A program made the position numbers and the translations under genes. The notes under the pieces are model-generated. The model was not told the DNA's origin and did not search any database. It worked only from the letters and a program-made list of their open reading frames with translations. From positions 1 to 14,811 of the forward strand of contig DCUM01000095.1 of NCBI GenBank assembly GCA_002327255.1: a stretch of DNA of 14,811 nucleotides, read 5' to 3'. This document shows, in pieces, positions 1 through 7,570 of the stretch (its first letter is position 1; each line of letters begins with the position of its first letter). The DNA is from a bacterium UBA2214. GTDB lineage: Bacteria; Zhuqueibacterota; Zhuqueibacteria; Residuimicrobiales; Residuimicrobiaceae.

Positions 1-39
1 GTCTGGGAAGTCTGGAAAACCGACATGGCATTCGATTAG
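1..39 (+). CDS. 3' end of an unidentified gene (partial)
   Basis: Reading from base 1 gives 12 codons (VWEVWKTDMAFD) and then a TAG stop at 37-39. The 5' part lies outside the window. Support is indirect: a strong hairpin that looks like a gene-end terminator begins 26 bases after the stop, and no other frame offers a better explanation. Twelve residues are too few to name a family, so no function is assigned. Confidence 0.45.
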   Translation, partial: VWEVWKTDMAFD

Positions 40-64
40 ACCCCTATTTTACGCCCAGAAAGAA

Positions 65-115
65 ACGCCGGAAGTCCCGCAGGACTTCCGGCGTAACCTT
101 GACTACTCTTTTTTT
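65..115 (+). terminator. hairpin terminator after the partial first gene
   Basis: A perfect 13-bp inverted repeat (65-77 with 82-94) encloses a 4-base loop, CGCA. A run of seven T residues follows at 109-115. The T-run starts 14 bases after the stem, so this is not a textbook intrinsic terminator. Its position just after a stop codon, and the stem's strength, still suggest a transcript end. Confidence 0.6.
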
Positions 116-526
116 ATCAAATCACTTGATTTTATCCCATTCATTTACTCTGCCTATTCAGGAGTACCTTGCTCCATCTTGCCAGCAAGTTTCCGTTCTC
201 TGGGCGTCAAATTTTAAGGGGGCTGTATGGATCACAGGGCGTTCATTCGCATCGTGACGTCCATCTTTGCGTCGCATACGTTGTTGGCAACCATGACGAC
301 GCCCGCCACGAACGAAAAATTGATCCTGCAGGGAGACGCGGTAGCGGCTGCGACAAGGCGGCCATCTGTCGGGGCAGCTGCCGCGGGCTCAATTATTTTA
401 CAACCGGTTCGCCCTTTCATAATGTCTCCTGCAGCAGAAATCCTGCCGGGCCGTTGCCTGACACGGCATTGCCGGCTCGCTCATTCGCCCATCCTGGATG
501 ATGCGTCCGGCCCTGAAAGATTACGG
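116..526. other. gene-poor stretch, no supported coding sequence
   Basis: Between the first hairpin and the promoter candidate of the kinase gene I see no convincing gene. Open frames exist at 169-501 and 227-760 on the plus strand, and the second even has a purine-rich AAGGGGG a few bases before its ATG. Neither translation shows a recognisable family or domain, and the second runs about 150 bases into the well-supported kinase gene in another frame. An imperfect inverted repeat pairs CTGCAGGGAGAC (326-337) with GTCTCCTGCAG (424-434), with one unpaired base. The stretch may be a decayed gene or a long leader. Confidence 0.4.
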
Positions 527-555
527 TTGTTTCCAAAATCTGGATTTCCTATATT
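527..555 (+). promoter_or_regulatory. sigma70-type promoter candidate for the sugar kinase gene
   Basis: TTGTTT (527-532) and TATATT (550-555) are separated by exactly 17 bases. The -10 box matches the consensus at 5 of 6 positions and the -35 box at 3 of 6. Transcription would start near 562, about 50 bases before the kinase ATG. It was found by eye only. Confidence 0.4.
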
Positions 556-611
556 TATCAAAAATCCCTCTGAAATCAGACCACTCAACCATGGACTGCG
601 ACTGATCACCT

Positions 612-1787
612 ATGCTCAAACACTTCAACTCGCTCTTCCCCGACACCCCGAGGCAGGAAATCCGCCATGTTTACAGTCCCTACCGCGTCTGCCCGGTTGG
701 CGCCCACATCGATCACCAGCACGGCCATGTGACGGGCTTTGCCCTCGATCACGGCGTTGATCTGCTCTACGTGCCGACGGAGACCGGCGTCATCAATCTC
801 TTCAGCCTGAATTTCGAAGGGCAGGCGCTCTTTCCCATCGAGACGATGCCGCACAAATACAGCCACTGGGGCCGCTACGTCCAGGCGGCTATTTATGCCT
901 TGTCGAGGCGGCAAAAATTGTCCATCGGCATCCAGGGATTGGTAACTGGTTCCCTGCCCGTAGGCGGATTGTCCTCCTCCGCCGCCGTGCTGCTTTGCTA
1001 CCTCATGGCGCTCGCCGATGTCAATGGCATCACGCTCAGTGATATGGATCTCATCCAGCTGGCTTTTGAGGCGGAACACGAATATATCGGTCTCAACCTC
1101 GGCAAGCTGGATCAGAGTTGCGAAGTGCTGTGCAGAAAAGACCATCTGCTCTATCTCGACACCCGGGATGAATCGTACCGTCTGATTCCAGCGCCCGCTT
1201 CCATGCCGCTGTTCGATATCCTGATTTTTTTCAGCGGACTGACGCGCACCCTGATGCAAACCGGGTATAACACCCGGACGGATGAGTGCAAGGTCGCGGC
1301 CTTCAGCCTGCTGGCCTACGAAGGCTTGGAGTATGGATCTGTTGAAGAGACGCGTCTGCGAGATGTGGATAATTCGGTCTTTGAAAAATGGAAGAACATG
1401 TTGCCCGCGCCGCTGGCAAAACGGGCGGCTCATTACATGTCGGAATTCGCCCGCGTCGAAAAAGCTGTAGAAGCCTTCCAGCGCGGCGATGTCGAACAAC
1501 TGGGCGCCATCATGTTCGCCTCCGGGCTCAGTTCCATTCAGCAATGGGAATCGGGGTGCCCGGAGATGATCGCCCTGTATGAGATCATGAAAGCCACGCC
1601 GGGCATTTATGGCGGCCGCTTCAGCGGTGCCGGCTTCAAGGGGTGCTGTGTGGCCATATCCGATCCTGGCCGCCGGGAAGAAATCGTGACCAGCGTCGGC
1701 GCGCACTATCTGCAGCGCTTTCCGGAGCTGAAAGGTCGCTACTCCGCTCATGTCTGCCATTCCGCCGATGGGGCGCGACGGCTGTAA
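612..1787 (+). CDS. GHMP sugar kinase, galactokinase/galacturonokinase type
   Basis: The 391-residue product is predicted to be a cytosolic enzyme that phosphorylates a sugar at C1 using ATP. All three GHMP-kinase motifs are present: a sugar-binding N-terminal motif YRVCPVGAHIDHQHG (residues 24-38), the ATP-binding loop PVGGLSSSAAV (116-126), and the C-terminal GGRFSGAGFKG (334-344). D167 in GKLDQSCEVL matches the catalytic aspartate of galactokinase (family GIMDQ). Length fits the family (about 380-420). The N-terminal motif departs from the usual GEHTDY of GalK and resembles, from memory, the CPLGAHIDHQGG motif of plant galacturonokinase, so the substrate may be galacturonate rather than galactose. 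The gene for a nucleotidyltransferase starts 19 bases downstream and is probably co-transcribed. No clear ribosome-binding site precedes the ATG at 612; it is the start that gives a normal N-terminus. Family assignment is firm, substrate is not. Confidence 0.88.
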   Translation: MLKHFNSLFPDTPRQEIRHVYSPYRVCPVGAHIDHQHGHVTGFALDHGVDLLYVPTETGVINLFSLNFEGQALFPIETMPHKYSHWGRYVQAAIYALSRRQKLSIGIQGLVTGSLPVGGLSSSAAVLLCYLMALADVNGITLSDMDLIQLAFEAEHEYIGLNLGKLDQSCEVLCRKDHLLYLDTRDESYRLIPAPASMPLFDILIFFSGLTRTLMQTGYNTRTDECKVAAFSLLAYEGLEYGSVEETRLRDVDNSVFEKWKNMLPAPLAKRAAHYMSEFARVEKAVEAFQRGDVEQLGAIMFASGLSSIQQWESGCPEMIALYEIMKATPGIYGGRFSGAGFKGCCVAISDPGRREEIVTSVGAHYLQRFPELKGRYSAHVCHSADGARRL

Positions 1788-1806
1788 GAAAAACCGCAAA
1801 ACGTCC

Positions 1807-2574
1807 ATGAAATCACTGATACTGGCCGCGGGCTATGCCACGCGGCTCTACCCCCTCACCCGCAATTTCCCCAAACCGCTGCTGCCGGTGGCCGGAGTTA
1901 CCATTCTTGACCGGCTCCTGGCCGACTTTGATGGCATCGCGGCCATCGATCAACACATCATCGTGACGAACCATACCTTTTACGAACAGTTTGCGGCCTG
2001 GAAAAACGACGCCCGCTATGACAGGGAGATCATTCTCATCGATGACGGGAGCGTGGACAATGCCTCGCGGCGCGGCGCGGTGATGGATATTCTCCATGTG
2101 ATTGAGCAACTGGGGCTGGAAGAGAACCTGCTGGTTGTCGCGGGGGATAACGTCATCGATTTTTCCTTCGCCGGTTTGATCGAATTCGCAGCAATGAAAT
2201 ACAGCAGCTGCATCACCTGCCATTATGAACCCTCGCTGGCGGCGCTGCAAAAGACCGGGGTCGTGGAACTGGATGAGAACAGGCGCGTGCTGGCGATGCA
2301 CGAGAAGCCGCAACAGCCTCCCTCCCACTGGGCGGTGCCGCCTTTTTACCTCTACCGGGCAGAAGATATCCCCCTGCTTTTTCAGGCCGCGAGCGGGGGC
2401 TGCGGCCACGATGCGCCGGGCAATCTCGCCGCCTGGCTGTGCCAGCGCACCACCCTGTACGCCTGGGAATTACCGGGAAAACGCCATGACATCGGCGATT
2501 TGCCATCCTATGAACGGGTGAATCAGTTGTTCTCTGCCGCCCGCGCAGAGCCGCCGACCCCGGGGTCGCCTTGA
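1807..2574 (+). CDS. sugar-1-phosphate nucleotidyltransferase (RmlA/GalU-like)
   Basis: The 255-residue product probably transfers a nucleoside monophosphate from an NTP to a sugar-1-phosphate, giving an NDP-sugar and pyrophosphate. The Rossmann-type signature is clear: LAAGYATRLYPLT (residues 6-18), with the lysine of PKPLLPV at 23, a metal-binding GDN (113-115), EKP (166-168), and RHDIGDLPSYERVN (226-239) at the place of the family's W-x-D-x-G segment. The ATG at 1807 is chosen because it puts the motif at the very N-terminus, as in the family; an in-frame ATG at 1750 would add 19 unalignable residues and overlap the kinase. No good ribosome-binding site is visible before 1807. It follows the sugar kinase by 19 bases, so the likely substrate is that kinase's product. 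The sugar and the nucleotide used cannot be read from the sequence. Confidence 0.87.
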   Translation: MKSLILAAGYATRLYPLTRNFPKPLLPVAGVTILDRLLADFDGIAAIDQHIIVTNHTFYEQFAAWKNDARYDREIILIDDGSVDNASRRGAVMDILHVIEQLGLEENLLVVAGDNVIDFSFAGLIEFAAMKYSSCITCHYEPSLAALQKTGVVELDENRRVLAMHEKPQQPPSHWAVPPFYLYRAEDIPLLFQAASGGCGHDAPGNLAAWLCQRTTLYAWELPGKRHDIGDLPSYERVNQLFSAARAEPPTPGSP

Positions 2575-2595
2575 AACGACACCGGGGTCGGCGGC
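2550..2595. terminator. GC-rich hairpin across the stop of the nucleotidyltransferase gene
   Basis: A perfect 14-bp inverted repeat (2550-2563 with 2582-2595) has an 18-base loop that contains the stop codon. It lies between two convergent genes and could end transcripts from either side. No T-run follows on either strand, so it may instead stabilise 3' ends. The left arm encodes part of the C-terminal tail AEPPTPG, which looks like an addition to the conserved fold. Confidence 0.5.
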
Positions 2596-2614
2596 GTGGC
2601 CCTGGCCGGACGCC

Positions 2615-4060
2615 CTACAGGAGCATGGTCATAATCGAGTGCGAAAGACTGCTCAGCGATGCTGCGTTACCGTTCAGCCACAGTTTGAACGGAATCTCCT
2701 CCTCCGAGGTATTGAGCACAATCACCGCCACTCTGCCATCCGGATTGACAAAGGCCGTGGTCAACAGGTGGTCACGGTTGGAAGAGCTGATGATGCGTTT
2801 GGCGCCTGGCCGGACAAATTTGCTGAAATGGCCGAGATAATAAAACGAGTTCATGTAGAATAGATCGCCGTCGGCGGTTTTGTGCACCGGCGCCAGACAG
2901 TAATTGCCCACGTGATTGGGACCGCCCCTCTCATCCAGCAGCACGTTCCAGTCCGTCCAACCCACCGCGCCGTTGTTAAAGTCGTGTACCAGGGCGCGGC
3001 CGTAATTCTCTCCCCAATGCCACTGTCCCAGCGTCTCTGTTTTATAGGGATAGTTGCAGCCTTCGGTGAAGATGAGCTGCTTGTCCGGGAAGGCCTCGTG
3101 CACGCGTTTGATGTTGTCATAGCAATCCTGCATGTACCAGTGAAAGCCCACGCCCCACACATATTTTGCCGCCTCCGGATCGTTGAGCAGCGTGCTGGCG
3201 CGCTGGTATATCAGATCGCGGTTATGGTCCCAGATGATGAGCTTTTTATCCTGCAGGCCGGATTTGACCAGGGCCGGTCCGAGGGCATTCTTGACAAAGT
3301 CGCGCTCCTCTTCCGCCGTATAGATGCAAGACTCCCAGGTCTGGGTGGCCATGGGCTCGTTCTGCACCGAGATGCCCCATACCGGAACGCCCTCGGCTTC
3401 ATAGGCCTGGATGAATTTGACATAGCAACCGGCCCAGGCTTCATAACAGTCCGGTTTCAGTTTGCCGCCGCGTAGCATGTTATCCGTGGTCTTCATCCAC
3501 GCAGGCGGACTCCACGGACTGGCGTACAGGATCATCCGGTTATCCGCTGCGGCAAAGGCCTTTTTGATGAACGGCAGTTTGTACTGCCTGTCAGGGTCGA
3601 TGTTAAAAGATTTTAGCGCCTTGTCGTCGCGCACGACGTACTCATAGCTGGCGCTGGAGAAATCGCAGCTCTGGATGTTGGTGCGCGCCAGCGAGTAACC
3701 AATGCCTTTTTCGGCGTCGAAATAGGCGGTCATCAATTCGTTTTGTTTTTCTGTGGAGAGGCTGAAAAAGGTTTCCGCCGAAGCATCGGTGAGGGCGCCG
3801 CCGATACCGATGACGGTTTGAAAGGTTTTCGAGGGATCGATAAAGACGCAGGGCTGTGTCTCCAGCGGCTGGCCGAACGGCTCGAAGGCGACTTTGCCAA
3901 TATCCGCCAGTCTATGACCATTCGATTCCGCCGTCTGGTAGATTTGTACAGACTGACCGGCTGCGTCGGCACGCTGGAACGCATTTTCCTTCTCATGCAG
4001 GTTGCATCCCGTGATGATGCCCATCAGAAAGCCTGCCAAAATAATAACCGCTTGTTTCAT
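2615..4060 (-). CDS. GH30-family glycoside hydrolase, lipoprotein
   Basis: The 481-residue product is a retaining glycosidase of family GH30, predicted to be anchored in a membrane facing the periplasm or outside. The start at 4060 gives a lipoprotein signal peptide with lipobox IITGC (Cys19) and is preceded by AGGAGA at suitable spacing; an upstream ATG at 4102 would bury the signal. Family landmarks are FQTVIGIGGALTDASA (80-95), SPWSPPAWMKTTDNMLRGG (181-199), VWGISVQNEP with acid/base Glu235, and LIFTEGCN with nucleophile Glu333. The C-terminal beta-domain ends in the usual SIMTML-type strand. The family cleaves beta-glucosyl and related linkages (glucosylceramide, beta-1,6-glucan, others); the subfamily and substrate are undecided. 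It is convergent with the sugar kinase/nucleotidyltransferase genes, so a shared role in sugar use is possible but not shown. Confidence 0.92.
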   Translation of the reverse strand: MKQAVIILAGFLMGIITGCNLHEKENAFQRADAAGQSVQIYQTAESNGHRLADIGKVAFEPFGQPLETQPCVFIDPSKTFQTVIGIGGALTDASAETFFSLSTEKQNELMTAYFDAEKGIGYSLARTNIQSCDFSSASYEYVVRDDKALKSFNIDPDRQYKLPFIKKAFAAADNRMILYASPWSPPAWMKTTDNMLRGGKLKPDCYEAWAGCYVKFIQAYEAEGVPVWGISVQNEPMATQTWESCIYTAEEERDFVKNALGPALVKSGLQDKKLIIWDHNRDLIYQRASTLLNDPEAAKYVWGVGFHWYMQDCYDNIKRVHEAFPDKQLIFTEGCNYPYKTETLGQWHWGENYGRALVHDFNNGAVGWTDWNVLLDERGGPNHVGNYCLAPVHKTADGDLFYMNSFYYLGHFSKFVRPGAKRIISSSNRDHLLTTAFVNPDGRVAVIVLNTSEEEIPFKLWLNGNAASLSSLSHSIMTMLL

Positions 4061-4519
4061 CGCGCGATTTCTCCTTGATGGATGAGTGTGGGTTGGCTGC
4101 ACCGCGCTTTGTCAAGTCCGTATGAAGGCGGTGCAATATCCAATGATTATTGTTTCAGTCCCTACCCGCCAAAGCGTCCGCTGGCAGTGCGTCATTCCCT
4201 CACGACCTTATCAAAATAAGAGATTTTTTAGTATTATACAAGTATTTCCAAACACAATTTCCGAAGCGTGTGTCAGCTTGCGGCTGCAAACTTTTCTCTT
4301 GTTTCATAGCGAATGGCTGCTTAAATTGCGCGCGATGAAATCTTTGGCAAACCACTGCAGATGCGAGGCAACCGATTCTGTCGGCCGCTGCCCTGTGCTG
4401 CTGCCGTCTCGTTTTTCGCCGGCAGATCAGCCAATCCAGAATCCGTCGAGCTAATTTTGGCGGTGACAAAATCTCGCCTGATCAATTGAATGGAAGTGAA
4501 AATTCGGAGTGAAGATAAC
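4061..4519. other. 459-bp intergenic region between divergent GH30 and hemolysin III genes
   Basis: No convincing gene was seen; the open frames here give no recognisable product. The left half contains an AT-rich patch (about 4207-4255) that holds a small hairpin (4207-4211 with 4216-4220) followed by six T residues, and the GH30 promoter candidate described separately. The right part, before 4519, shows no good promoter match by eye for the hemolysin III gene. Confidence 0.5.
4234..4239 (-). promoter_or_regulatory. -10 element candidate for the GH30 gene
   Basis: On the minus strand the hexamer is a perfect TATAAT, within an AT-rich patch. No good -35 box lies 16-18 bases upstream, so an activator may be needed or the match may be chance. 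Use of this site would give a leader of about 165 bases before the GH30 ATG at 4060. Confidence 0.3.
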
Positions 4520-5176
4520 ATGAAGGATGAAAATAACCAGGTGGTTCGCGGATGCGAATATCCCCTGCGTGAGGAAATTATACACAGTATCACCCATGGC
4601 ATAGGCGCTCTGCTGGCCATCTCCGCCCTGGTACTGCTGGTCGTGCGGGCGGTATTACGGGGCAGTATCTGGCATGTGGCCAGCTTTGCCCTTTTTGGCG
4701 CAACACTCATCCTGCTCTATCTGTTCTCAACGTTGTATCATTCCATCACCAACAAAAAGGCCAAAAATGTCTTTGCCCGCCTGGATCATGCCGCCATCTT
4801 TTTGCTCATCGCCGGTACCTATACGCCCATCATGCTCACCTGCTTGCGCGGTCGCTGGGGTTGGAGCATGTTCGCCATCGTTTGGGCCATGGCCCTTGCC
4901 GGTGTGGTGATCCGTTCGATCTATCTGGATAAATTCCGCATGCTCTCCACTTTTATTTACGTGGTCATGGGATGGTCGTTTCTGATCGCCTACAACGAAA
5001 TCACCAGCAAGATACCTCCTGCCAGTCTTCGTCTCCTGCTTTACGGGGGCATCGCCTATACCGTTGGTGTGTTGTTCTACGCATGGAAAAAGATGCCCTA
5101 TACGCATGCCATCTGGCACCTCTTTGTTCTGGCCGGAAGCGTTTTCCATTTTTTTGCCATCTATTTCCTCATTTAG
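4520..5176 (+). CDS. hemolysin III / PAQR-type integral membrane protein
   Basis: The 218-residue product is predicted to be an inner-membrane protein with about seven transmembrane helices. Signature parts of the family are EEIIHSITHGIGA (residues 18-30), FSTLYHS with His74, LDHAAIFLLIAGTYTP (88-103), and a last helix with THAIWHLFVLAGSVFHF containing His196, His200 and His210. In PAQR relatives the conserved histidines bind zinc in a hydrolase-like site. The bacterial proteins are called hemolysins after an early report; the true role in most species is unknown. The ATG at 4520 is chosen because GGAG lies 10 bases before it; an in-frame ATG at 4490 has no visible ribosome-binding site. The gene stands alone, with divergent GH30 upstream and a hairpin downstream. 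Confidence 0.92.
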   Translation: MKDENNQVVRGCEYPLREEIIHSITHGIGALLAISALVLLVVRAVLRGSIWHVASFALFGATLILLYLFSTLYHSITNKKAKNVFARLDHAAIFLLIAGTYTPIMLTCLRGRWGWSMFAIVWAMALAGVVIRSIYLDKFRMLSTFIYVVMGWSFLIAYNEITSKIPPASLRLLLYGGIAYTVGVLFYAWKKMPYTHAIWHLFVLAGSVFHFFAIYFLI

Positions 5177-5214
5177 TCTTTTATCTATGATCTGTTACAC
5201 AAGATGGCAAGGAT

Positions 5215-5245
5215 TTGCGGGGCGAGCAGGCTGCTCGCCCCGCAA
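5215..5245. terminator. strong hairpin after the hemolysin III gene
   Basis: A perfect inverted repeat pairs 5215-5229 (TTGCGGGGCGAGCAG) with 5231-5245 around a single central base; the true loop must be about five bases. It starts 39 bases after the hemolysin III stop. No T-run follows, so it is a terminator candidate or a transcript-stabilising structure. Confidence 0.5.
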
Positions 5246-5277
5246 CGGTTCCGTCTATGCGATTTGGGGTATAAAAG

Positions 5278-5315
5278 CAAAACGGCCGGGATGGTTCAGT
5301 ATCCCGGCCGTTTTG
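5278..5315. terminator. intrinsic terminator at the end of sucCD (probably bidirectional)
   Basis: A perfect 15-bp inverted repeat (5278-5292 with 5301-5315) has an 8-base loop and A/T-rich outer ends. Read on the minus strand, the stem ends in TTTTG and continues into a further TTTT, as expected for the end of sucD about 80 bases upstream. On the plus strand it could also stop read-through from the hemolysin III gene. Confidence 0.75.
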
Positions 5316-5391
5316 TGCAAGGAGGTGAAGTGTATCAGTCAGAAAAGTGCTCGCTATTAACACGCTGAAGCACGGAAAAGGTTCCCAAAAT

Positions 5392-6282
5392 TTATTTTAT
5401 TTTCCGCCTGGCGTCGATAATTTTTGCCACCATTTTACCAATATCCGCAGGGCTGGAGCACACGGCGACGCCGGCTTCTTCCAGGGCGGCCACCTTTTCC
5501 GCGGCAGTGCCGGTGCCGCCGGCGATGATGGCACCGGCGTGTCCCATGCGGCGCCCCGGCGGCGCGGTCTGGCCGGCAATGAAACTCACCACCGGTTTGG
5601 TCATTTCCGCACTGATGTAGTGGGCCGCCTGCTCTTCGGCATTGCCACCGATCTCTCCGATCATCACCACCGCATCGGTTTTGGGATCCGATTCAAACAG
5701 GCGCAAGGCATCGACAAAGCTGGTGCCGATGATGGGATCACCGCCGATGCCAATGCAGGTGCTCTGGCCGAGGCCGAGTCCCGTAAGCTGCCCAACCGCC
5801 TCATAGGTGAGGGTACCGCTGCGCGAGACAACGCCGATGCGTCCCGGTTTGTGGATAAAACCCGGCATGATGCCGATTTTGCTGGCACCGGGTGTTATGA
5901 TGCCCGGACAATTGGGACCAATCAGACGCGTTGGGCGATTGGCGAGGTACTCTTTCACCTGGAGCATATCCACCACCGGGATGCCTTCGGTGATGCAAAC
6001 CACCAGCCGAATGCCCGATTCAGCGGCTTCGATGATGGCATCGCCGGCGAATCCGGCCGGTACAAAAATGACCGAAGCATCCGCCCCGGTGGCTTGCACG
6101 GCCTGTGCCACCGTATCGAAAATTGGGATGCGCTCTGCGAATTTCTGGCCGCCCTTGCCCGGCGTCACACCGGCGACGATTTGCGTGCCATACTCCAGCA
6201 TCTGCTGTGCATGAAAAGAACCTTCCCCCCCGGTTATGCCCTGGACGAGGACACGCGTTTTTTTATCTAGCAAAACACTCAT
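5392..6282 (-). CDS. sucD: succinyl-CoA synthetase (ligase), alpha subunit
   Basis: The 296-residue product is the alpha subunit of succinyl-CoA synthetase, the TCA-cycle enzyme that interconverts succinyl-CoA and succinate while making or using a nucleoside triphosphate. The N-terminal CoA-binding Rossmann domain carries VLVQGITGGEGSFH (residues 11-24). IGPNCPGIITPG (121-132) and VVSRSGTLTYEA (151-162) are typical, and the phosphohistidine that shuttles the phosphate is His248 in GRRMGHAGAIIAGG. Length is close to the E. coli protein (289). The start at 6282 is preceded by a GGGAG ribosome-binding site overlapping the end of sucC; 14 bases separate the two genes, so they form one operon. A hairpin terminator follows the TAA stop. 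Confidence 0.97.
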   Translation of the reverse strand: MSVLLDKKTRVLVQGITGGEGSFHAQQMLEYGTQIVAGVTPGKGGQKFAERIPIFDTVAQAVQATGADASVIFVPAGFAGDAIIEAAESGIRLVVCITEGIPVVDMLQVKEYLANRPTRLIGPNCPGIITPGASKIGIMPGFIHKPGRIGVVSRSGTLTYEAVGQLTGLGLGQSTCIGIGGDPIIGTSFVDALRLFESDPKTDAVVMIGEIGGNAEEQAAHYISAEMTKPVVSFIAGQTAPPGRRMGHAGAIIAGGTGTAAEKVAALEEAGVAVCSSPADIGKMVAKIIDARRKIK

Positions 6283-6296
6283 ATCCGCTCCCGTTT

Positions 6297-7466
6297 TCAG
6301 TTTCGTTGCTGGAGGCTGGCAACCACCATCCTGGCGGCATCCGCAAGGTTGGCGGCAACGCCAAAGTTGAGGCCCGATCCTTTCAACAATACCGCCGCCT
6401 CTTCGGCGTTGGTCCCCGCCAGGCGCACGACGACGGGAATGGAAACCCCCACTTTTTTCGTCGCCTCGATGACGCCGCGTGCGACGCGATCGCAGCGCAC
6501 GATGCCGCCAAAAATATTGATCAAAACAGCTTTGACGTTGGCATCCGATAGAATGATGCGAAAACCGTTTTCCACCGTCTCCTCCGAAGCACCACCGCCG
6601 ACATCGAGAAAATTGGCGGGTTCGGCGCCGGCCAGTTTGATGATATCCATCGTCGCCATGGCCAGTCCGGCGCCATTAACCATGCAACCGACATTGCCGT
6701 CCAGTTTGATATAGTTGAGCTGGGATTTGGAGGCCTCCACCTCGAGCGCATCCTCCTCGTCAAGATCACGCATGGCGAGAATATCGGGGTGGCGAAAGAG
6801 CGCATTGTCGTCAATATTGATTTTGCCGTCCAGCGCGAGCAGCTCTTGAGCAGGCGTCACCACCAGCGGATTGATTTCCACCAGGGTGCAATCCTCTTCC
6901 ATGAAAGTTTTATAGAGGTTGGTGAACAATTTGCCGGCCTCGCGCTGCAGCGGACCCTCCAGACCCAACGCCATGGCCATACGACGCGCCTGAAAAGGCC
7001 GGAAGCCAACGGCGCGATCGATCGTTTCCCTGATGATCTTTTCCGGGGTGGCAGCGGCGACTTTTTCGATTTCCACACCGCCTTCACTGCTCACCATGAA
7101 GACCAGTTCGCTGCGGTTGCGGTCCAGGACGATTCCGGCGTACAATTCGCGCTCGATCGCGGCCACTTCGGTGACCAGGATGCGGCGTACCATCTTGCCT
7201 TCGCTTCCCGTCTGCGGTGTCACCAGTTTCATGCCGAACATCTTTCTGGCCGCTTCTTCCGCCTCCGCGGCGCCCTTGACCAGTTTGATGCCGCCGGCCT
7301 TGCCACGCCCGCCCGCATGGACCTGGGCTTTGAGAACGACGGTTGCCAATTTGAGCGTTTCGGCAATTTTTCGCACCTCCTGGGGCGTGAAAGCGACGCC
7401 GCCGCGCTGCACAGGGATGCCGTGCCGCGCCATTAACTCCTTCGCCTGGTACTCGTGTATCTTCAT
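6297..7466 (-). CDS. sucC: succinyl-CoA synthetase (ligase), beta subunit
   Basis: The 389-residue product is the nucleotide-binding beta subunit of succinyl-CoA synthetase and works in a complex with the downstream sucD product. It begins MKIHEYQAKE, the standard start, with GGAGG just upstream; an in-frame ATG at 7508 would add 14 residues unlike the family. The ATP-grasp fold shows AGGRGKAGG (residues 51-59), the magnesium ligands Asn199 in VEINP and Asp213 in ALDGK, numbered as in E. coli, and GNVGCMVNGAGLAM (267-280). The C-terminal domain has FGGIVRCDRVARG (329-341). ATP versus GTP preference cannot be decided from these residues. Gene order sucC-sucD is the usual one. Confidence 0.97.
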   Translation of the reverse strand: MKIHEYQAKELMARHGIPVQRGGVAFTPQEVRKIAETLKLATVVLKAQVHAGGRGKAGGIKLVKGAAEAEEAARKMFGMKLVTPQTGSEGKMVRRILVTEVAAIERELYAGIVLDRNRSELVFMVSSEGGVEIEKVAAATPEKIIRETIDRAVGFRPFQARRMAMALGLEGPLQREAGKLFTNLYKTFMEEDCTLVEINPLVVTPAQELLALDGKINIDDNALFRHPDILAMRDLDEEDALEVEASKSQLNYIKLDGNVGCMVNGAGLAMATMDIIKLAGAEPANFLDVGGGASEETVENGFRIILSDANVKAVLINIFGGIVRCDRVARGVIEATKKVGVSIPVVVRLAGTNAEEAAVLLKGSGLNFGVAANLADAARMVVASLQQRN

Positions 7467-7523
7467 TCGATTCGGCCTCCGACCGGTAAGAAAATAGAGT
7501 CCGCACAAAATTTTATGCCTACC

Positions 7524-7551
7524 AATTTAGAATATTGGGGCAAAGATGCAA
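7524..7551 (-). promoter_or_regulatory. possible sucCD promoter
   Basis: On the minus strand TTGCAT (7546-7551) and TAAATT (7524-7529) are 16 bases apart, in the 104-base gap between the nitroreductase stop and the sucC start. The start point would lie near 7517. Both boxes are imperfect, and read-through from the nitroreductase gene is an alternative because no terminator is seen in the gap. Confidence 0.3.
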
Positions 7552-7570
7552 GGGAAAAGATGGAAAACGG

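Noticed and set aside
612..1787. Labelling the kinase galK
   Set aside because: The sugar-binding motif departs from GEHTDY and there is no galT or galE nearby, so the symbol would overstate what is known.
606..1808. A 400-codon open frame on the minus strand opposite the sugar kinase gene
   Set aside because: It mirrors the kinase gene almost exactly, has no family signature, and the plus-strand frame has all three GHMP motifs. It is a by-product of codon bias.
5347..6270. A 307-codon open frame on the plus strand opposite sucD
   Set aside because: sucD on the minus strand is certain from its conserved motifs. The plus-strand translation shows no family and is an antisense shadow.
6789..7436. 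A 215-codon plus-strand frame opposite sucC, and similar frames inside the secreted-protein gene (9913-10515)
   Set aside because: Both are antisense to well-supported genes and show no recognisable domains.
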